Part shown: one piece after another, positions 35,347 to 44,239 of the stretch
Position numbering within the stretch: the first letter of the stretch is position 1
Layout: the number at the start of each line of letters is the position of its first letter
DNA from: Bacteroidota bacterium
Lineage (GTDB): Bacteria; Bacteroidota; Bacteroidia; UKL13-3
DNA length: 64,000 nucleotides
Direction of reading: 5' to 3'
NCBI GenBank assembly: GCA_947464275.1
Contig: CANHVU010000004.1
Location: forward strand, 98,195-162,194
Notes under the pieces: generated by a model
Told to the model about the DNA's origin: nothing
What the model saw: only the letters and a program-made list of their open reading frames with translations
Databases searched by the model: none
Made by a program: the position numbers and the translations under genes

Positions 35347-38064
35347 ATGACATCAGGAGAAATACGCAACCAATTTTTAAAATTTTTTGAAGGAAAAGGA
35401 CATACCATTGTCCCTTCGGCACCTATTGTAGTAAAAAACGACCCAACTTTAATGTTTACCAATGCCGGTATGAACCAATTTAAAGATTGGTTTTTAGGCA
35501 ATGAAACACCAAAGTACAAACGTGTGGTTGATACTCAAAAATGTTTGCGTGTTAGCGGAAAGCATAACGATTTGGAAGAAGTAGGTGTAGATACTTACCA
35601 CCATACCATGTTTGAAATGTTGGGCAATTGGAGCTTTGGCGATTATTTTAAAAAGGAAGCCATTGAATGGGCTTGGGAGCTTTTGGTTGATGTATATAAA
35701 TTACCAAAAGATAGATTGTATGTTACGGTTTTTGAGGGTGATGCAAAAGAAGGTTTGGCCTTTGACCAAGAGGCTTTTGATAATTGGAAACTTTGGATAG
35801 CTGAAGACCGAATTTTAAACGGAAATAAAAAAGATAATTTTTGGGAAATGGGCGATACTGGTCCTTGTGGTCCTTGCTCTGAAATTCATATTGACTTGCG
35901 TCCTGATGCTGAACGTGCTTTGGTAGATGGAAAAACGTTGGTAAATAACGACCATCCGCAAGTAATTGAAATTTGGAACAATGTGTTCATGGAATTTAAT
36001 CGCAAGGCAGATGGAAGTTTAGAAAAATTGCCTGCGCAACATGTAGATACAGGAATGGGTTTTGAACGTTTGGTGCGTGCCATTGAAGGTAAAACCAGTA
36101 ATTATGATACCGATGTTTTTGTGCCAACCATTCAGTTTATTGAAAAACATTCTGGTGTAAAATACCAATTTAGTGATAGCAAACAAGACATTGCTATGCG
36201 TGTAATGGCCGATCACATACGTGCCATAAGTTTCGCCATAGCCGATGGGCAATTGCCAAGCAATAATGGTGCAGGTTATGTTATACGTAGAATATTGCGC
36301 AGGGCTGTGCGTTATCAATACCAGTTTTTAGGTATCAAAGAACCGTTTATGTGTCAATTGGCTTTGCTAATTGCCGACAGTTTTAAAAATGTTTTTCCTG
36401 AATTACACTCGCAAAAAGATTTTGTGAGCAAAGTAATAAGGGAAGAAGAAGTTAGTTTTTTAAAAACACTCGCAATTGGTTATGATTATCTAGATATGTA
36501 CTTGCAATCGGGTAAATGGCTAGGAAAAGACACAGAAACAGTTTGGTCATCAGATGACGAAGTGAAAAAATATGACACCACATTTATAGTTGATTCAAAA
36601 ACAAATTCGAAGGTAGTTCGTGGAGATTTAGCTTTTTTGCTTTATGATACTTTTGGTTTCCCCATAGATTTAACAATATTAATTGCAAAAGATTATCAAT
36701 GGACTGTTGATGAAGAAGGTTTCCAAAACGCATTAGCAGAACAAAAAGCACGTTCACGTAAAGCTACTGAATTAACTACTGATGATTGGGTAGAGACGTT
36801 GCATGCAACAACTTTGCAACAAACCCAAACCGTTTTCCTTGGTTACGATCAAACCGAAGCTGAAATTCAAATTGTAAGATATCGAAAGATAAAAGCCAAA
36901 GGAAAAGAAAGTTACCAATTGGTATTTAACCAAACACCTTTTTATCCTGAAGGTGGCGGGCAAATTGGAGATACTGGTTTTATTAGCAATGCCAACGAAA
37001 AAATTGCCATTATTGATACCAAAAAAGAAAACAATTTAATCATTCATTTTACAGAATCATTGCCCGAAAATGTAGAAGCTATTTTTACTGCTTCGGTTGA
37101 TACTGCCAAACGTAAATTAACTGAAAATAACCACTCGGCTACGCATTTATTGCATGCTGCATTGCGCCAAGTTTTAGGCACTCATGTGGCACAAAAAGGT
37201 AGTTTGGTAAATAACGAAAATTTACGTTTTGACTTCTCGCATTTCTCGGCTATGACCAAAGAAGAAATAGCACAAGTAGAACAAATTGTTAACCAAAAAA
37301 TACGCGAAAATATCAGTTTAGATGAACGCAGAAATGTGCCTATTGAAGAAGCACAAACAATGGGAGCCATGATGCTTTTTGGCGAAAAATATGGTGATTC
37401 AGTGCGTGTAATTACTTTTGATGATAAATATAGCCGTGAACTTTGTGGTGGAACACATGTAAAAGCTACTGGCCAAATTGGTTTGTTTAAAGTAGTAAGC
37501 GAGGCTGCTGTAGCTGCTGGTGTGCGCAGAATTGAAGCTATCACTGCCGATGCTGCTCAAAACTTGGTTGATAGTTGGCAGTTAACAGTTGATAGCTTAA
37601 GTAAAACATTAAACACCAAAGATATTATAAAATCGGTGGAGCAATTAATGAGCGAAAAAGCTGATTTGATGAAGAAGTTAGAGGTTTTTGAAAATGAAAA
37701 AACAATCGCTATCAAAACAAATATTAAATCCGAAATTCGAAATTCGAATGGCATAAATGTGCTGGTTCAACTAATAACTATCTCAAATGCTGAGCAATTG
37801 AAAAATCTTTCATTCCAACTAAAAACAGAAGTAGAAAATTTATTCTGTGTATTGGGTTGTGTACTGAACGAAAAACCAATGTTAAGCGTAATTATCAGCG
37901 ATAACTTAGTAAAGGAAAAAGGTTTGAATGCAGGTAACATTATCAAAGAATTGGCAAAAGAAATAAAAGGAGGTGGCGGAGGCCAACCATTTTATGCTAC
38001 CGCTGGCGGTAATGATGTTAACGGGTTACAAGCTGCAATAGAGAAAGCAAAGTTATTGGTTTAG
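35347..38064 (+). CDS. alaS: Alanine--tRNA ligase
   Basis: 905 residues. Charges tRNA-Ala and edits misacylated Ser/Gly. The class II catalytic core is at the N terminus (TFTNAGMNQFKDWFLG type, then GDTGPCGPCSEIH). The editing domain has HSATHLLHAALR (about residue 595) and CGGTHV (about 699), giving the four zinc ligands. The C-terminal coiled coil and DHHA1 domain end with GGGGGQPFYATAGG. It is somewhat longer than the 870-880 residues usual for bacteria. Two stretches of the C-terminal linker, at bases 37560-37597 and 37725-37752, read like Bacteroidota intergenic low-complexity repeats (see findings). ATG start; monocistronic. Confidence 0.97.
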   Translation: MTSGEIRNQFLKFFEGKGHTIVPSAPIVVKNDPTLMFTNAGMNQFKDWFLGNETPKYKRVVDTQKCLRVSGKHNDLEEVGVDTYHHTMFEMLGNWSFGDYFKKEAIEWAWELLVDVYKLPKDRLYVTVFEGDAKEGLAFDQEAFDNWKLWIAEDRILNGNKKDNFWEMGDTGPCGPCSEIHIDLRPDAERALVDGKTLVNNDHPQVIEIWNNVFMEFNRKADGSLEKLPAQHVDTGMGFERLVRAIEGKTSNYDTDVFVPTIQFIEKHSGVKYQFSDSKQDIAMRVMADHIRAISFAIADGQLPSNNGAGYVIRRILRRAVRYQYQFLGIKEPFMCQLALLIADSFKNVFPELHSQKDFVSKVIREEEVSFLKTLAIGYDYLDMYLQSGKWLGKDTETVWSSDDEVKKYDTTFIVDSKTNSKVVRGDLAFLLYDTFGFPIDLTILIAKDYQWTVDEEGFQNALAEQKARSRKATELTTDDWVETLHATTLQQTQTVFLGYDQTEAEIQIVRYRKIKAKGKESYQLVFNQTPFYPEGGGQIGDTGFISNANEKIAIIDTKKENNLIIHFTESLPENVEAIFTASVDTAKRKLTENNHSATHLLHAALRQVLGTHVAQKGSLVNNENLRFDFSHFSAMTKEEIAQVEQIVNQKIRENISLDERRNVPIEEAQTMGAMMLFGEKYGDSVRVITFDDKYSRELCGGTHVKATGQIGLFKVVSEAAVAAGVRRIEAITADAAQNLVDSWQLTVDSLSKTLNTKDIIKSVEQLMSEKADLMKKLEVFENEKTIAIKTNIKSEIRNSNGINVLVQLITISNAEQLKNLSFQLKTEVENLFCVLGCVLNEKPMLSVIISDNLVKEKGLNAGNIIKELAKEIKGGGGGQPFYATAGGNDVNGLQAAIEKAKLLV

Positions 38065-38108
38065 AAAAATCTTAAAGTTGCTTTTATTAACTTATTAAAT
38101 AAGCCTTC

Positions 38109-38143
38109 AGTCCAATAGTATTCAGTCAGATTACTATTGGACT
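38109..38143. terminator. Inverted repeat between convergent alaS and YkgJ gene
   Basis: Perfect 12-bp stem AGTCCAATAGTA / TACTATTGGACT with an 11-base loop, between two convergent stops. There is no long U tract, so termination is likely but not certain. Confidence 0.7.
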
Positions 38144-38157
38144 CATTATAAACAAAA

Positions 38158-38652
38158 CTACACTTTATACTTTTCTTTCAATCCATCTACTACCATGGCT
38201 ACTGCAGGACAAATAGTAGTATTGAGTTGGGTGATTTTCAGTTTTTGTAAAATGTTTCGTTGTTGTGTATGCGGAAACTCGCGGCAAGCATTTGGCCTAT
38301 CGCTGTAAACTGAACAGTATTTATCATCACCTAAAAACGGACAGGGCATTTGTTTGAAAACATAGTCATTGTCTTCATCAATGCGCAAATAATTTTCAGC
38401 AAAAATGCTTGGCTTTTGTTTTAAACTTTTAGCCAATCTATCAATGTCTTTATTTAACAGCAATGGGCCTGTAGATGCACAACAGTTGGCACATTCCAAG
38501 CAATCAATTTCATCAAAAGCATTGTCATGCAACTGATTGGTGGTTTGATCTAAATCTTTAGGAGCTAATTTTTTTAGTTTTTCTAAAAACTTTTTGTTTT
38601 CGTTTTTATTTTTTTTAGCTCTATCAATAATTTTTACGTAATCAATATGCAT
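38158..38652 (-). CDS. YkgJ-family cysteine cluster protein
   Basis: 164 residues with a basic helical N terminus, then the cysteine cluster CLECANCCASTGPLLL (about residue 50), CPFLGDDKYCSVYSDRPNAC (about 103-123) and REFPH. This is the Fe/Zn-cluster pattern of the YkgJ/UPF0153 group. Its biochemical role is not settled; a metal-binding redox or rRNA-associated function has been suggested for relatives. It starts seven bases after the GT2 stop and is the last gene of the bshB1-GT2-ykgJ group. The C-terminal CPAV supplies another Cys. ATG start. Confidence 0.85.
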   Translation of the reverse strand: MHIDYVKIIDRAKKNKNENKKFLEKLKKLAPKDLDQTTNQLHDNAFDEIDCLECANCCASTGPLLLNKDIDRLAKSLKQKPSIFAENYLRIDEDNDYVFKQMPCPFLGDDKYCSVYSDRPNACREFPHTQQRNILQKLKITQLNTTICPAVAMVVDGLKEKYKV

Positions 38653-38659
38653 TTAAAAA

Positions 38660-39502
38660 CTAAACTTGGGTTTGATGTAATACTTTTTTATTTTTTACAA
38701 GTCTATCTTTATCAAAAAACCAACCCCATTTACCAAAATAGTAAATAGCCGATTTTACATGAAACAACAGCAGTTTTTTACTTTTATACGATCCTTTTTC
38801 GTAGTTATGAATAATAGAAACCGAAGGTAAATAAATGGCATCAAACTCATTGCTGATTCGCCTACTTAAGTCGGTATCTTCAAGGTACATAAAAAAGTTT
38901 TCGTCAAAAAAACCTACTTGCTTAAAAACTTGATGAGGTATAAGCATGAAACAACCCGAAAGGTTATTTAAATGCATTGGTTTATGGTAATCTTTGTTTT
39001 TTAACTCGTATTGCGCTAATTTATTTTTAAATAATGGTGCTAAACTTTTGGGAACAAAACGCCTAAAAATTAAATCGAAGGGAGTAGGTAAAAGCTTACA
39101 TAAATGCTGAATTTGTCCATCAGGATACAATACTTTTGGCATCAATAAACCCGTGTTGGGGTTTTGATTTAAATACGCAATGGCATTTTCAATACAATCT
39201 TTATTGATAACCACATCAGGATTTACTACCAAATGATAAGGTGCTAAATGTTGAGCAAACTGAATGGCTTTGTTATGCGCTTTTCCATAGCCTAAATTGG
39301 CATTGTTAAATATATAATGGCCATTATTTTCTTCCACAAAAAGCTGTAATTGATTGGTTTCTGAATTATCGCTTAATATTAATTTAACTGGTATATTTAT
39401 TTGTTTAATGCTATTGATTAAGGGCAATAATTCATCAGGCTTACTATGGTAAACTACTAACGAAATGGTAAGTTGATATGGAAACTGATGGCTCAAAAGC
39501 AA
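38660..39502 (-). CDS. Glycosyltransferase family 2 protein, WbbL-like
   Basis: 280-residue GT-A fold inverting glycosyltransferase. It begins with LTISLVVYHSKPDELL. LILSDNSETNQ and NNANLGYGKAHNKAI follow, then the metal/nucleotide motif LVVNPDVVI (about residues 85-95). SGCFMLIPHQVF and FFMYLEDTDLSRRI are the acceptor-side motifs of rhamnosyltransferase-like family members. No ATG, GTG or CTG start is available before the domain. The frame opens with TTG directly after the bshB1 stop codon TAA and in the same frame as bshB1. Translation must therefore depend on termination-reinitiation at this TTG, or rarely on read-through. Part of a three-gene operon. Confidence 0.85.
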   Translation of the reverse strand: MLLSHQFPYQLTISLVVYHSKPDELLPLINSIKQINIPVKLILSDNSETNQLQLFVEENNGHYIFNNANLGYGKAHNKAIQFAQHLAPYHLVVNPDVVINKDCIENAIAYLNQNPNTGLLMPKVLYPDGQIQHLCKLLPTPFDLIFRRFVPKSLAPLFKNKLAQYELKNKDYHKPMHLNNLSGCFMLIPHQVFKQVGFFDENFFMYLEDTDLSRRISNEFDAIYLPSVSIIHNYEKGSYKSKKLLLFHVKSAIYYFGKWGWFFDKDRLVKNKKVLHQTQV

Positions 39503-40222
39503 TTATAATTGATCCATTAAATTAGTAGAACCAATTGGGCGTTTTACAGTATAACCTTCGCCAAAAGTTACATTAATTAACCTACCAAATTCGCGCGCGC
39601 GGCCTTCTACATATTTCATAAAATCTAAACTTGAAATAGGTGTTTCGGGTTCAGTATTATTGGGATTATAAAATTGGCTACTGAAAGCTTTTATTGATTC
39701 CATTTTTTGGTCGAAATAAGGAGTAATATCTACCACAAGATCTGGTTTCATTAACCTATCTTGAATATAATGGTAAATTTGTTTTGGGCGCCAAGCTTCT
39801 TGTTTTACGCCATTGTGATAGGTTTCAATTTTAATCAATCCACTTAAAAAAGCTGCTTCGCTTACTAAATCAGCTCCTTTACCATGGTCGGTATGTCTAT
39901 CGCTTTCGGCATTACATAATATTATTTCTGGTTGATATTGGCGTATTTTTTCAATTACTCTGGTTAATGAATCGCGGTTTTTTTGAAAAAAACCATCAGC
40001 TAAACGTAAATTGTCGCGTACTGAAATGCCTAAAATTTTGGCTGAGTTTGCAGCTTCAATGGCTCTTAATTCGGCAGAACCTCTTGTACCAAGTTCGCCT
40101 TGGGTTAAATCAACTATACCTACTTTGTACCCCAAATGTATATGGTGTAATATGGTTCCGCTGCAAGCCAATTCTGTATCATCGGGGTGAGCGGCAAAGC
40201 AAAGTAAATCGAGTTTTTCCAT
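39503..40222 (-). CDS. bshB1: Bacillithiol biosynthesis deacetylase BshB1
   Basis: Removes the acetyl group from GlcNAc-malate to give GlcN-malate, the second step of bacillithiol synthesis. 239 residues of the LmbE/PIG-L fold. The zinc motif AAHPDDTE is at about residues 10-17 and HTDHG at about 109-113, with GELGTRGSAELRAIEA and the C-terminal YVEGRAREFGRLI and GEGYTV typical of BshB1. bshA and bshC are not in this window. First gene of an operon; a -7-like box lies four bases before its ATG. Confidence 0.93.
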   Translation of the reverse strand: MEKLDLLCFAAHPDDTELACSGTILHHIHLGYKVGIVDLTQGELGTRGSAELRAIEAANSAKILGISVRDNLRLADGFFQKNRDSLTRVIEKIRQYQPEIILCNAESDRHTDHGKGADLVSEAAFLSGLIKIETYHNGVKQEAWRPKQIYHYIQDRLMKPDLVVDITPYFDQKMESIKAFSSQFYNPNNTEPETPISSLDFMKYVEGRAREFGRLINVTFGEGYTVKRPIGSTNLMDQL

Positions 40223-40226
40223 AGGG

Positions 40227-40234
40227 CGAAATTA
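40227..40234 (-). promoter_or_regulatory. -7-like box four bases upstream of bshB1
   Basis: The minus strand reads TAATTTCG then CCCT then ATG: one base off TAnnTTTG, at the same four-base distance from the start as in the helicase and accA genes. It predicts a leaderless or near-leaderless message. Confidence 0.4.
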
Positions 40235-40556
40235 CTTTTATTTTTGTAATTATAATGGTAACAATTTGCAAAAAACGTTTTCGGATTTATGTTTTATGTA
40301 ATTGTTTGTATGTTAAAGTTTAAGCCCACTTTGCGTTAGGGATAGCAGTGGAAATCCTTTTTTGTGGTTTGGGTTATGAGTTGGGTAAAAAAGATTGGAA
40401 CGAATAGCCCGCTCGAACGCCCAAAAAATTGGTTGACGAGTTAATAGGTTGATTAAGTTGAAGGGTTAATTGATTAATTGGTTAATTGATTGACGAGTTT
40501 ATGGGTGTAAATTCCTTTGCCAATGAAATTAATATTCGCTCCATCCTATAACAAAA

Positions 40557-40594
40557 GAGCTTCGCTCAACGACCGCAGACATTGAGCGAAGCTC
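40557..40594. terminator. Hairpin downstream of hppD
   Basis: Perfect 13-bp stem GAGCTTCGCTCAA / TTGAGCGAAGCTC with a 12-base loop, followed on the minus strand by TTTTGTTATAG. It is a plausible terminator for the hmgA-hppD pair, about 90 bases after the hppD stop, or a repeat-type hairpin. Confidence 0.6.
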
Positions 40595-40683
40595 GAAAAT
40601 ATTTGAAAAATGTGTATTACTCTAACTAAACTATTTCATTCAACATTCATAATTCAACATTCATAATTCATGGTTCATAATTC

Positions 40684-41835
40684 CTAAAGCGTTCCTCTGC
40701 GGGCTTGTTCTGCTTCTATTGATTCGAACAGGGCTTGGAAATTTCCTTTACCAAAACTTTTGGCACCTTTGCGTTGAATAATTTCGAAAAACAAGGTAGG
40801 TCTATCTTCCACTGGTTTGGTAAAAATTTGAAGCAAATAACCTTCTTCATCTCTATCAACCATAATTCCCCATTTTTTTAGCTCGTTTAAATCTTCGGCT
40901 ATCACTCCTACTCTATCGGCTACAGTATCGTAATAAGTGCCGGGAACGTATAAAAATTCCACACCACGTTTGCGCATTTCAGAAATGGTAAAAACAATAT
41001 CATCGGTAGCTACCGCAATGTGCTGGCAACCCGGACCTCTGTAAAAATCTAAATATTCCTCTACTTGGCTTTTCTTTTTACCTAAGGCTGGCTCGTTAAT
41101 AGGGAATTTGATATAACCATTACCATTGCTCATTACTTTACTCATTAAAGCAGTGTATTCGGTTGAAATATCTTTATCATCGAAGGTAACTAAATTAGCA
41201 AAACCCATTACATTGGCATAAAAATCAGACCAAGTGTTCATAGCACCAAGTTCCACATTTCCTACCATGTGGTCAATGTATTTTAAACCGCAAGTTCCTG
41301 GCTCGTAGCCTGTTTCTAAAGCTTCGTAACCCGGTAAAAAAATGCCATTATAATCTTTACGTTCTACAAAAATATGAACCGTATCGCCATAAGTGTGAAT
41401 TCCACTCATGCGCACTTTTCCATTTTTATCTTCAATGGTTTGTGGTTGCATATAAGGTTTTGCGCCTCTAATAGTGGTTTGTTCAAAGGCATCATAAGCA
41501 TCGTTAACCCACAATGCAATTACTTTTACACCATCGCCATGTTGTTGTAAATGTTTGGCCATTTCGGTTTCAGGGTTAAAAGGAGTAGTTAATACCAACC
41601 TAATTTTACCTTGCTGTAATACATAAGAAGTTCTATCGCGCAAACCTGTTTCCAAGCCTGCATAAGCCAAATCTTTAAAACCAAAAGCAGTTTTGTAATA
41701 ATGAGCTGCTTGTTTGGCATTGCCAACATAAAGCTCTACATAATCGGTTCCGTTAATGGGTAAAAAATCTTGAGCTTCTGCAAAAATTTTACTGGTTGAA
41801 TAATTAAAATTTTCAACGTTAGTTAAATCATTCAT
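40684..41835 (-). CDS. hppD: 4-hydroxyphenylpyruvate dioxygenase
   Basis: Fe(II) enzyme that turns 4-hydroxyphenylpyruvate into homogentisate in tyrosine breakdown. 383 residues with two vicinal-oxygen-chelate domains. The catalytic half holds the 2-His-1-Glu iron ligands in YIDHMVGNV (about residue 188), CQHIAVATDDI (about 275) and LFFEIIQR (about 353). The conserved C-terminal GAKSFGKGNFQALFESIE closes the active site. It lies 36 bases after hmgA on the same strand, so the two consecutive steps are co-transcribed. Confidence 0.97.
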   Translation of the reverse strand: MNDLTNVENFNYSTSKIFAEAQDFLPINGTDYVELYVGNAKQAAHYYKTAFGFKDLAYAGLETGLRDRTSYVLQQGKIRLVLTTPFNPETEMAKHLQQHGDGVKVIALWVNDAYDAFEQTTIRGAKPYMQPQTIEDKNGKVRMSGIHTYGDTVHIFVERKDYNGIFLPGYEALETGYEPGTCGLKYIDHMVGNVELGAMNTWSDFYANVMGFANLVTFDDKDISTEYTALMSKVMSNGNGYIKFPINEPALGKKKSQVEEYLDFYRGPGCQHIAVATDDIVFTISEMRKRGVEFLYVPGTYYDTVADRVGVIAEDLNELKKWGIMVDRDEEGYLLQIFTKPVEDRPTLFFEIIQRKGAKSFGKGNFQALFESIEAEQARRGTL

Positions 41836-41871
41836 ATAGTTTTTTGTTGTTATTTTAAAAATAAAATGAAG

Positions 41872-43056
41872 TTAAACAGTTACTGGGTTAGTGTTATTTT
41901 GCTGAACCCAACTTTGGTAATACTCCTGAAACTCTAATTCCATGGCTTCTTTGGTAATTTTTACAGGATTAAATGGATCAATCATAACTGCTAACTCGTT
42001 GGTAGCTGTTTTGCCTATGCTGCGTTCAATAGCACCAGGATGTGGACCATGAGGCAAGCCACCTGGATGTAAAGTAATTTGGCCTTTTTGAATATTATTA
42101 CGACTCATAAAATCACCATCTACATAATATAACAACTCATCGCTATCTACATTGCTATGGTGGTAAGGCGCTGGAATTGCTTGTGGGTGGTAATCGTAAA
42201 GGCGAGGAACAAACGAGCAAATTACAAAATTGCGGCCTTGGAAAGTTTGATGAATAGGTGGCGGCATGTGAATACGGCCTGTAATTGGCTCAAAATTAAA
42301 AATAGAAAAGGCATAAGGATAACAGCATCCATCCCAACCTACTAAATCAAAAGGATGGTTTTCGTAAACGTAAGGATAAATTAAACCACGCTTTTTTATT
42401 TTTACTAAAAACTCGCCTTCTTCATCGTGGGTTTGCATGTTAACAGGGCCGCGTAAATCGCGCTCGCAAAAAGGCGAATGCTCTAAATACTGACCATATT
42501 TGTTTTTATACCTATCGGGCGTTTCAATTGGCCCATGTGATTCTACAATTAAAATGCGGTTTTCATCAGTAGCAAATTCAAGCTGGTAAATAGTACCACG
42601 CGGAATAATTACATAATCGCCATAAGCAAATTCAATATTACCATACATGGTTTTTAAAATTCCTTCGCCTTTGTGTATAAATATCATTTCATCGGCATCA
42701 GCATTTTTATAAAAATAACCTTTGGTGCCTTCAATGGGTGCGGCTACGCCAATGGTCATGTCATCGTTTACAAATAATGTTTTGCGGCTATCTAAATAAT
42801 CTAACTCGGGAGTGGCATTAAAACCCATATAACTGCGCGATTGCAAATTATCTTCAATAGCCACTTGTGGGCGAACAGAATAAGGTGCGCCTTTTTCTTT
42901 AACACGAGTAGGCGGATACAAATGGTAAACCAATGACGACATACCCGAAAAACCTTCTGTTCCAAATAGTTCTTCGTGGTATAATTTTCCGTTAGGTTGG
43001 CGAAACACCACATGGCGTTTTTCTGGAATTAATCCAACTTGTTTATATATAGGCAT
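41872..43056 (-). CDS. hmgA: Homogentisate 1,2-dioxygenase
   Basis: Opens the homogentisate ring to give maleylacetoacetate. 394 residues, shorter than the roughly 440 of the animal enzyme, as is usual for Bacteroidota. Cupin-type beta fold; the C-terminal active site carries HPGGLPHGPHPGAIE (about residue 335), preceded by PPPIHQTFQGRNFVICSFVPR. First gene of the hmgA-hppD operon. Maleylacetoacetate isomerase and fumarylacetoacetase are not in the window. The 246 bases upstream hold no further gene, and I see no clear operator. Confidence 0.96.
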   Translation of the reverse strand: MPIYKQVGLIPEKRHVVFRQPNGKLYHEELFGTEGFSGMSSLVYHLYPPTRVKEKGAPYSVRPQVAIEDNLQSRSYMGFNATPELDYLDSRKTLFVNDDMTIGVAAPIEGTKGYFYKNADADEMIFIHKGEGILKTMYGNIEFAYGDYVIIPRGTIYQLEFATDENRILIVESHGPIETPDRYKNKYGQYLEHSPFCERDLRGPVNMQTHDEEGEFLVKIKKRGLIYPYVYENHPFDLVGWDGCCYPYAFSIFNFEPITGRIHMPPPIHQTFQGRNFVICSFVPRLYDYHPQAIPAPYHHSNVDSDELLYYVDGDFMSRNNIQKGQITLHPGGLPHGPHPGAIERSIGKTATNELAVMIDPFNPVKITKEAMELEFQEYYQSWVQQNNTNPVTV

Positions 43057-43302
43057 ATGCTTAGTTTTAAGTTGGTCAAAACTATTTTCAAAGCAGGCTT
43101 TTTAAAACGACAGCCATCAATATGCAGCATGATATTTTGAATTTAAATTACTGACTTGGGTCAATTGGAGGAGAAGATTAGAGGGTTTGAAATTGCAGGC
43201 TAGGACGCAAGTAATGGGAGAAATAACTACCATAAAACAGACAACTTAAATATTGACAAATTATTTAATATTTTCGTACTACAAACAGATTTAAAAGACT
43301 AA

Positions 43303-43710
43303 ATGTTTGACCAGGATTTTTGTGATTTTTTAGAATATGAAATATGTAAAGCATTTAATCATTCGGCTGGTGAGCAAATAAAAGGCTTTTGGTGTGATGG
43401 TATTTTATTAAACCATCCTGACAGTTCTTACACACAAGAAGCAATAAATAAAAATAGACAAATACAACTAAAAGCATTTATTTGTAAAGATGGTCAAAGT
43501 GAATATGAATTGACCTTAAAATTGGGAAATAAAGCTTTAAGTAAGTTTGCTAGAAACTTGGATATTAAAGAATGTATTCCAAACCCAGAAAAACAAAACT
43601 GGTTTGAAATTGACACTAAACTAAACAAAATGGTAATACAACTTGATGAAGGATATCGACTTTATCATTCAAAAACCACTATAAGTAAAACAAACAAATA
43701 CGAACACTAA
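43303..43710 (+). CDS. Hypothetical protein
   Basis: 135 residues, cytoplasmic (no signal peptide or membrane helix). It opens with an acidic helix (MFDQDFCDFLEYEICKAF) and has a mixed alpha/beta composition with three Cys near the start and middle. I do not recognise the family. It is the first of three small plus-strand genes (43.3-44.7 kb) between the hmgA operon and the LysR gene. The second looks like a polymorphic-toxin immunity protein, so an immunity-type or accessory role is conceivable but not shown. A TATTTTCG word at 43269-43276 may be its -7 box. Confidence 0.55.
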   Translation: MFDQDFCDFLEYEICKAFNHSAGEQIKGFWCDGILLNHPDSSYTQEAINKNRQIQLKAFICKDGQSEYELTLKLGNKALSKFARNLDIKECIPNPEKQNWFEIDTKLNKMVIQLDEGYRLYHSKTTISKTNKYEH

Positions 43711-43825
43711 TTAGTTTAATAGCGCTTTGGATAATGCTTCCAATTTGGGTGTTTCTCATTTGGTTGAATTATGAGTTGAGTTTAATCTATAATTGAGCTT
43801 GGATACTTACAGCTACAACACAACT

Positions 43826-44170
43826 ATGAAATATAAACAATTAAAAGGAAACGAAATTGAAGGAGAATTAGATATATTTATTGTAAGAAATGAAGAGAAA
43901 AATGATGGGGAGAAAGTAACTTGGGATGAAGTTTTAATTCATGGCAATCCTGAAGGTTTAAAGTCGTTGGCAAAACTACTTTTAGCCATTGCAGAACTTA
44001 ATCAAGATGAAGTGGAAGATAAATACCTACCAATTGGTGCAAGAGAACATTATCATTTAAGACCAGGAATTGAATTATCAAAAAGTTCAATCGGCACAAT
44101 TGTTGGCAGACTTGAAGCAAAAGGAACTGGTAAATTTTATGACAGGTATGTTCCTAAAGAAATGAAGTAA
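43826..44170 (+). CDS. Imm32-like immunity family protein
   Basis: 114 residues from the ATG at 43826 (MKYKQLKGNEIEGEL); a TTG 11 codons upstream opens the longer frame. The core IHGNPEGLKSLAKLLLAIAE, followed by GAREHYHLRPGIELS and VGRLEAKGTG, resembles the Imm32 group assigned to polymorphic toxin systems. The name is from memory of the family's pattern and needs a profile search. No toxin gene is next to it, so it would be an orphan immunity gene or have another role. A 115-base gap separates it from the preceding orphan. Confidence 0.5.
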   Translation: MKYKQLKGNEIEGELDIFIVRNEEKNDGEKVTWDEVLIHGNPEGLKSLAKLLLAIAELNQDEVEDKYLPIGAREHYHLRPGIELSKSSIGTIVGRLEAKGTGKFYDRYVPKEMK

Positions 44171-44239
44171 TAAAATTTATTATTGCAGGCTTGCTCGCCT
44201 TCAAGGGAGAAAAATAGTTATGTTATAAAATAATTTGAA

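Larger units (their letters stand above)
40223..40683. other. Intergenic region between bshB1 and hppD
   Basis: 461 bases without a gene. It holds the bshB1 promoter candidate. At about 40330-40435 a GCGTTAGGGATAGCAGTGG ... GGAACGAATAGCCCG element of the sort dispersed in Bacteroidota genomes is visible. A GTTAATTGATTAATTGG low-complexity tract runs at about 40431-40503. A strong hairpin lies at 40557-40594, and an ATTCATAATTCAACATTCAT tract at about 40636-40682 runs up to the hppD stop. Confidence 0.5.
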
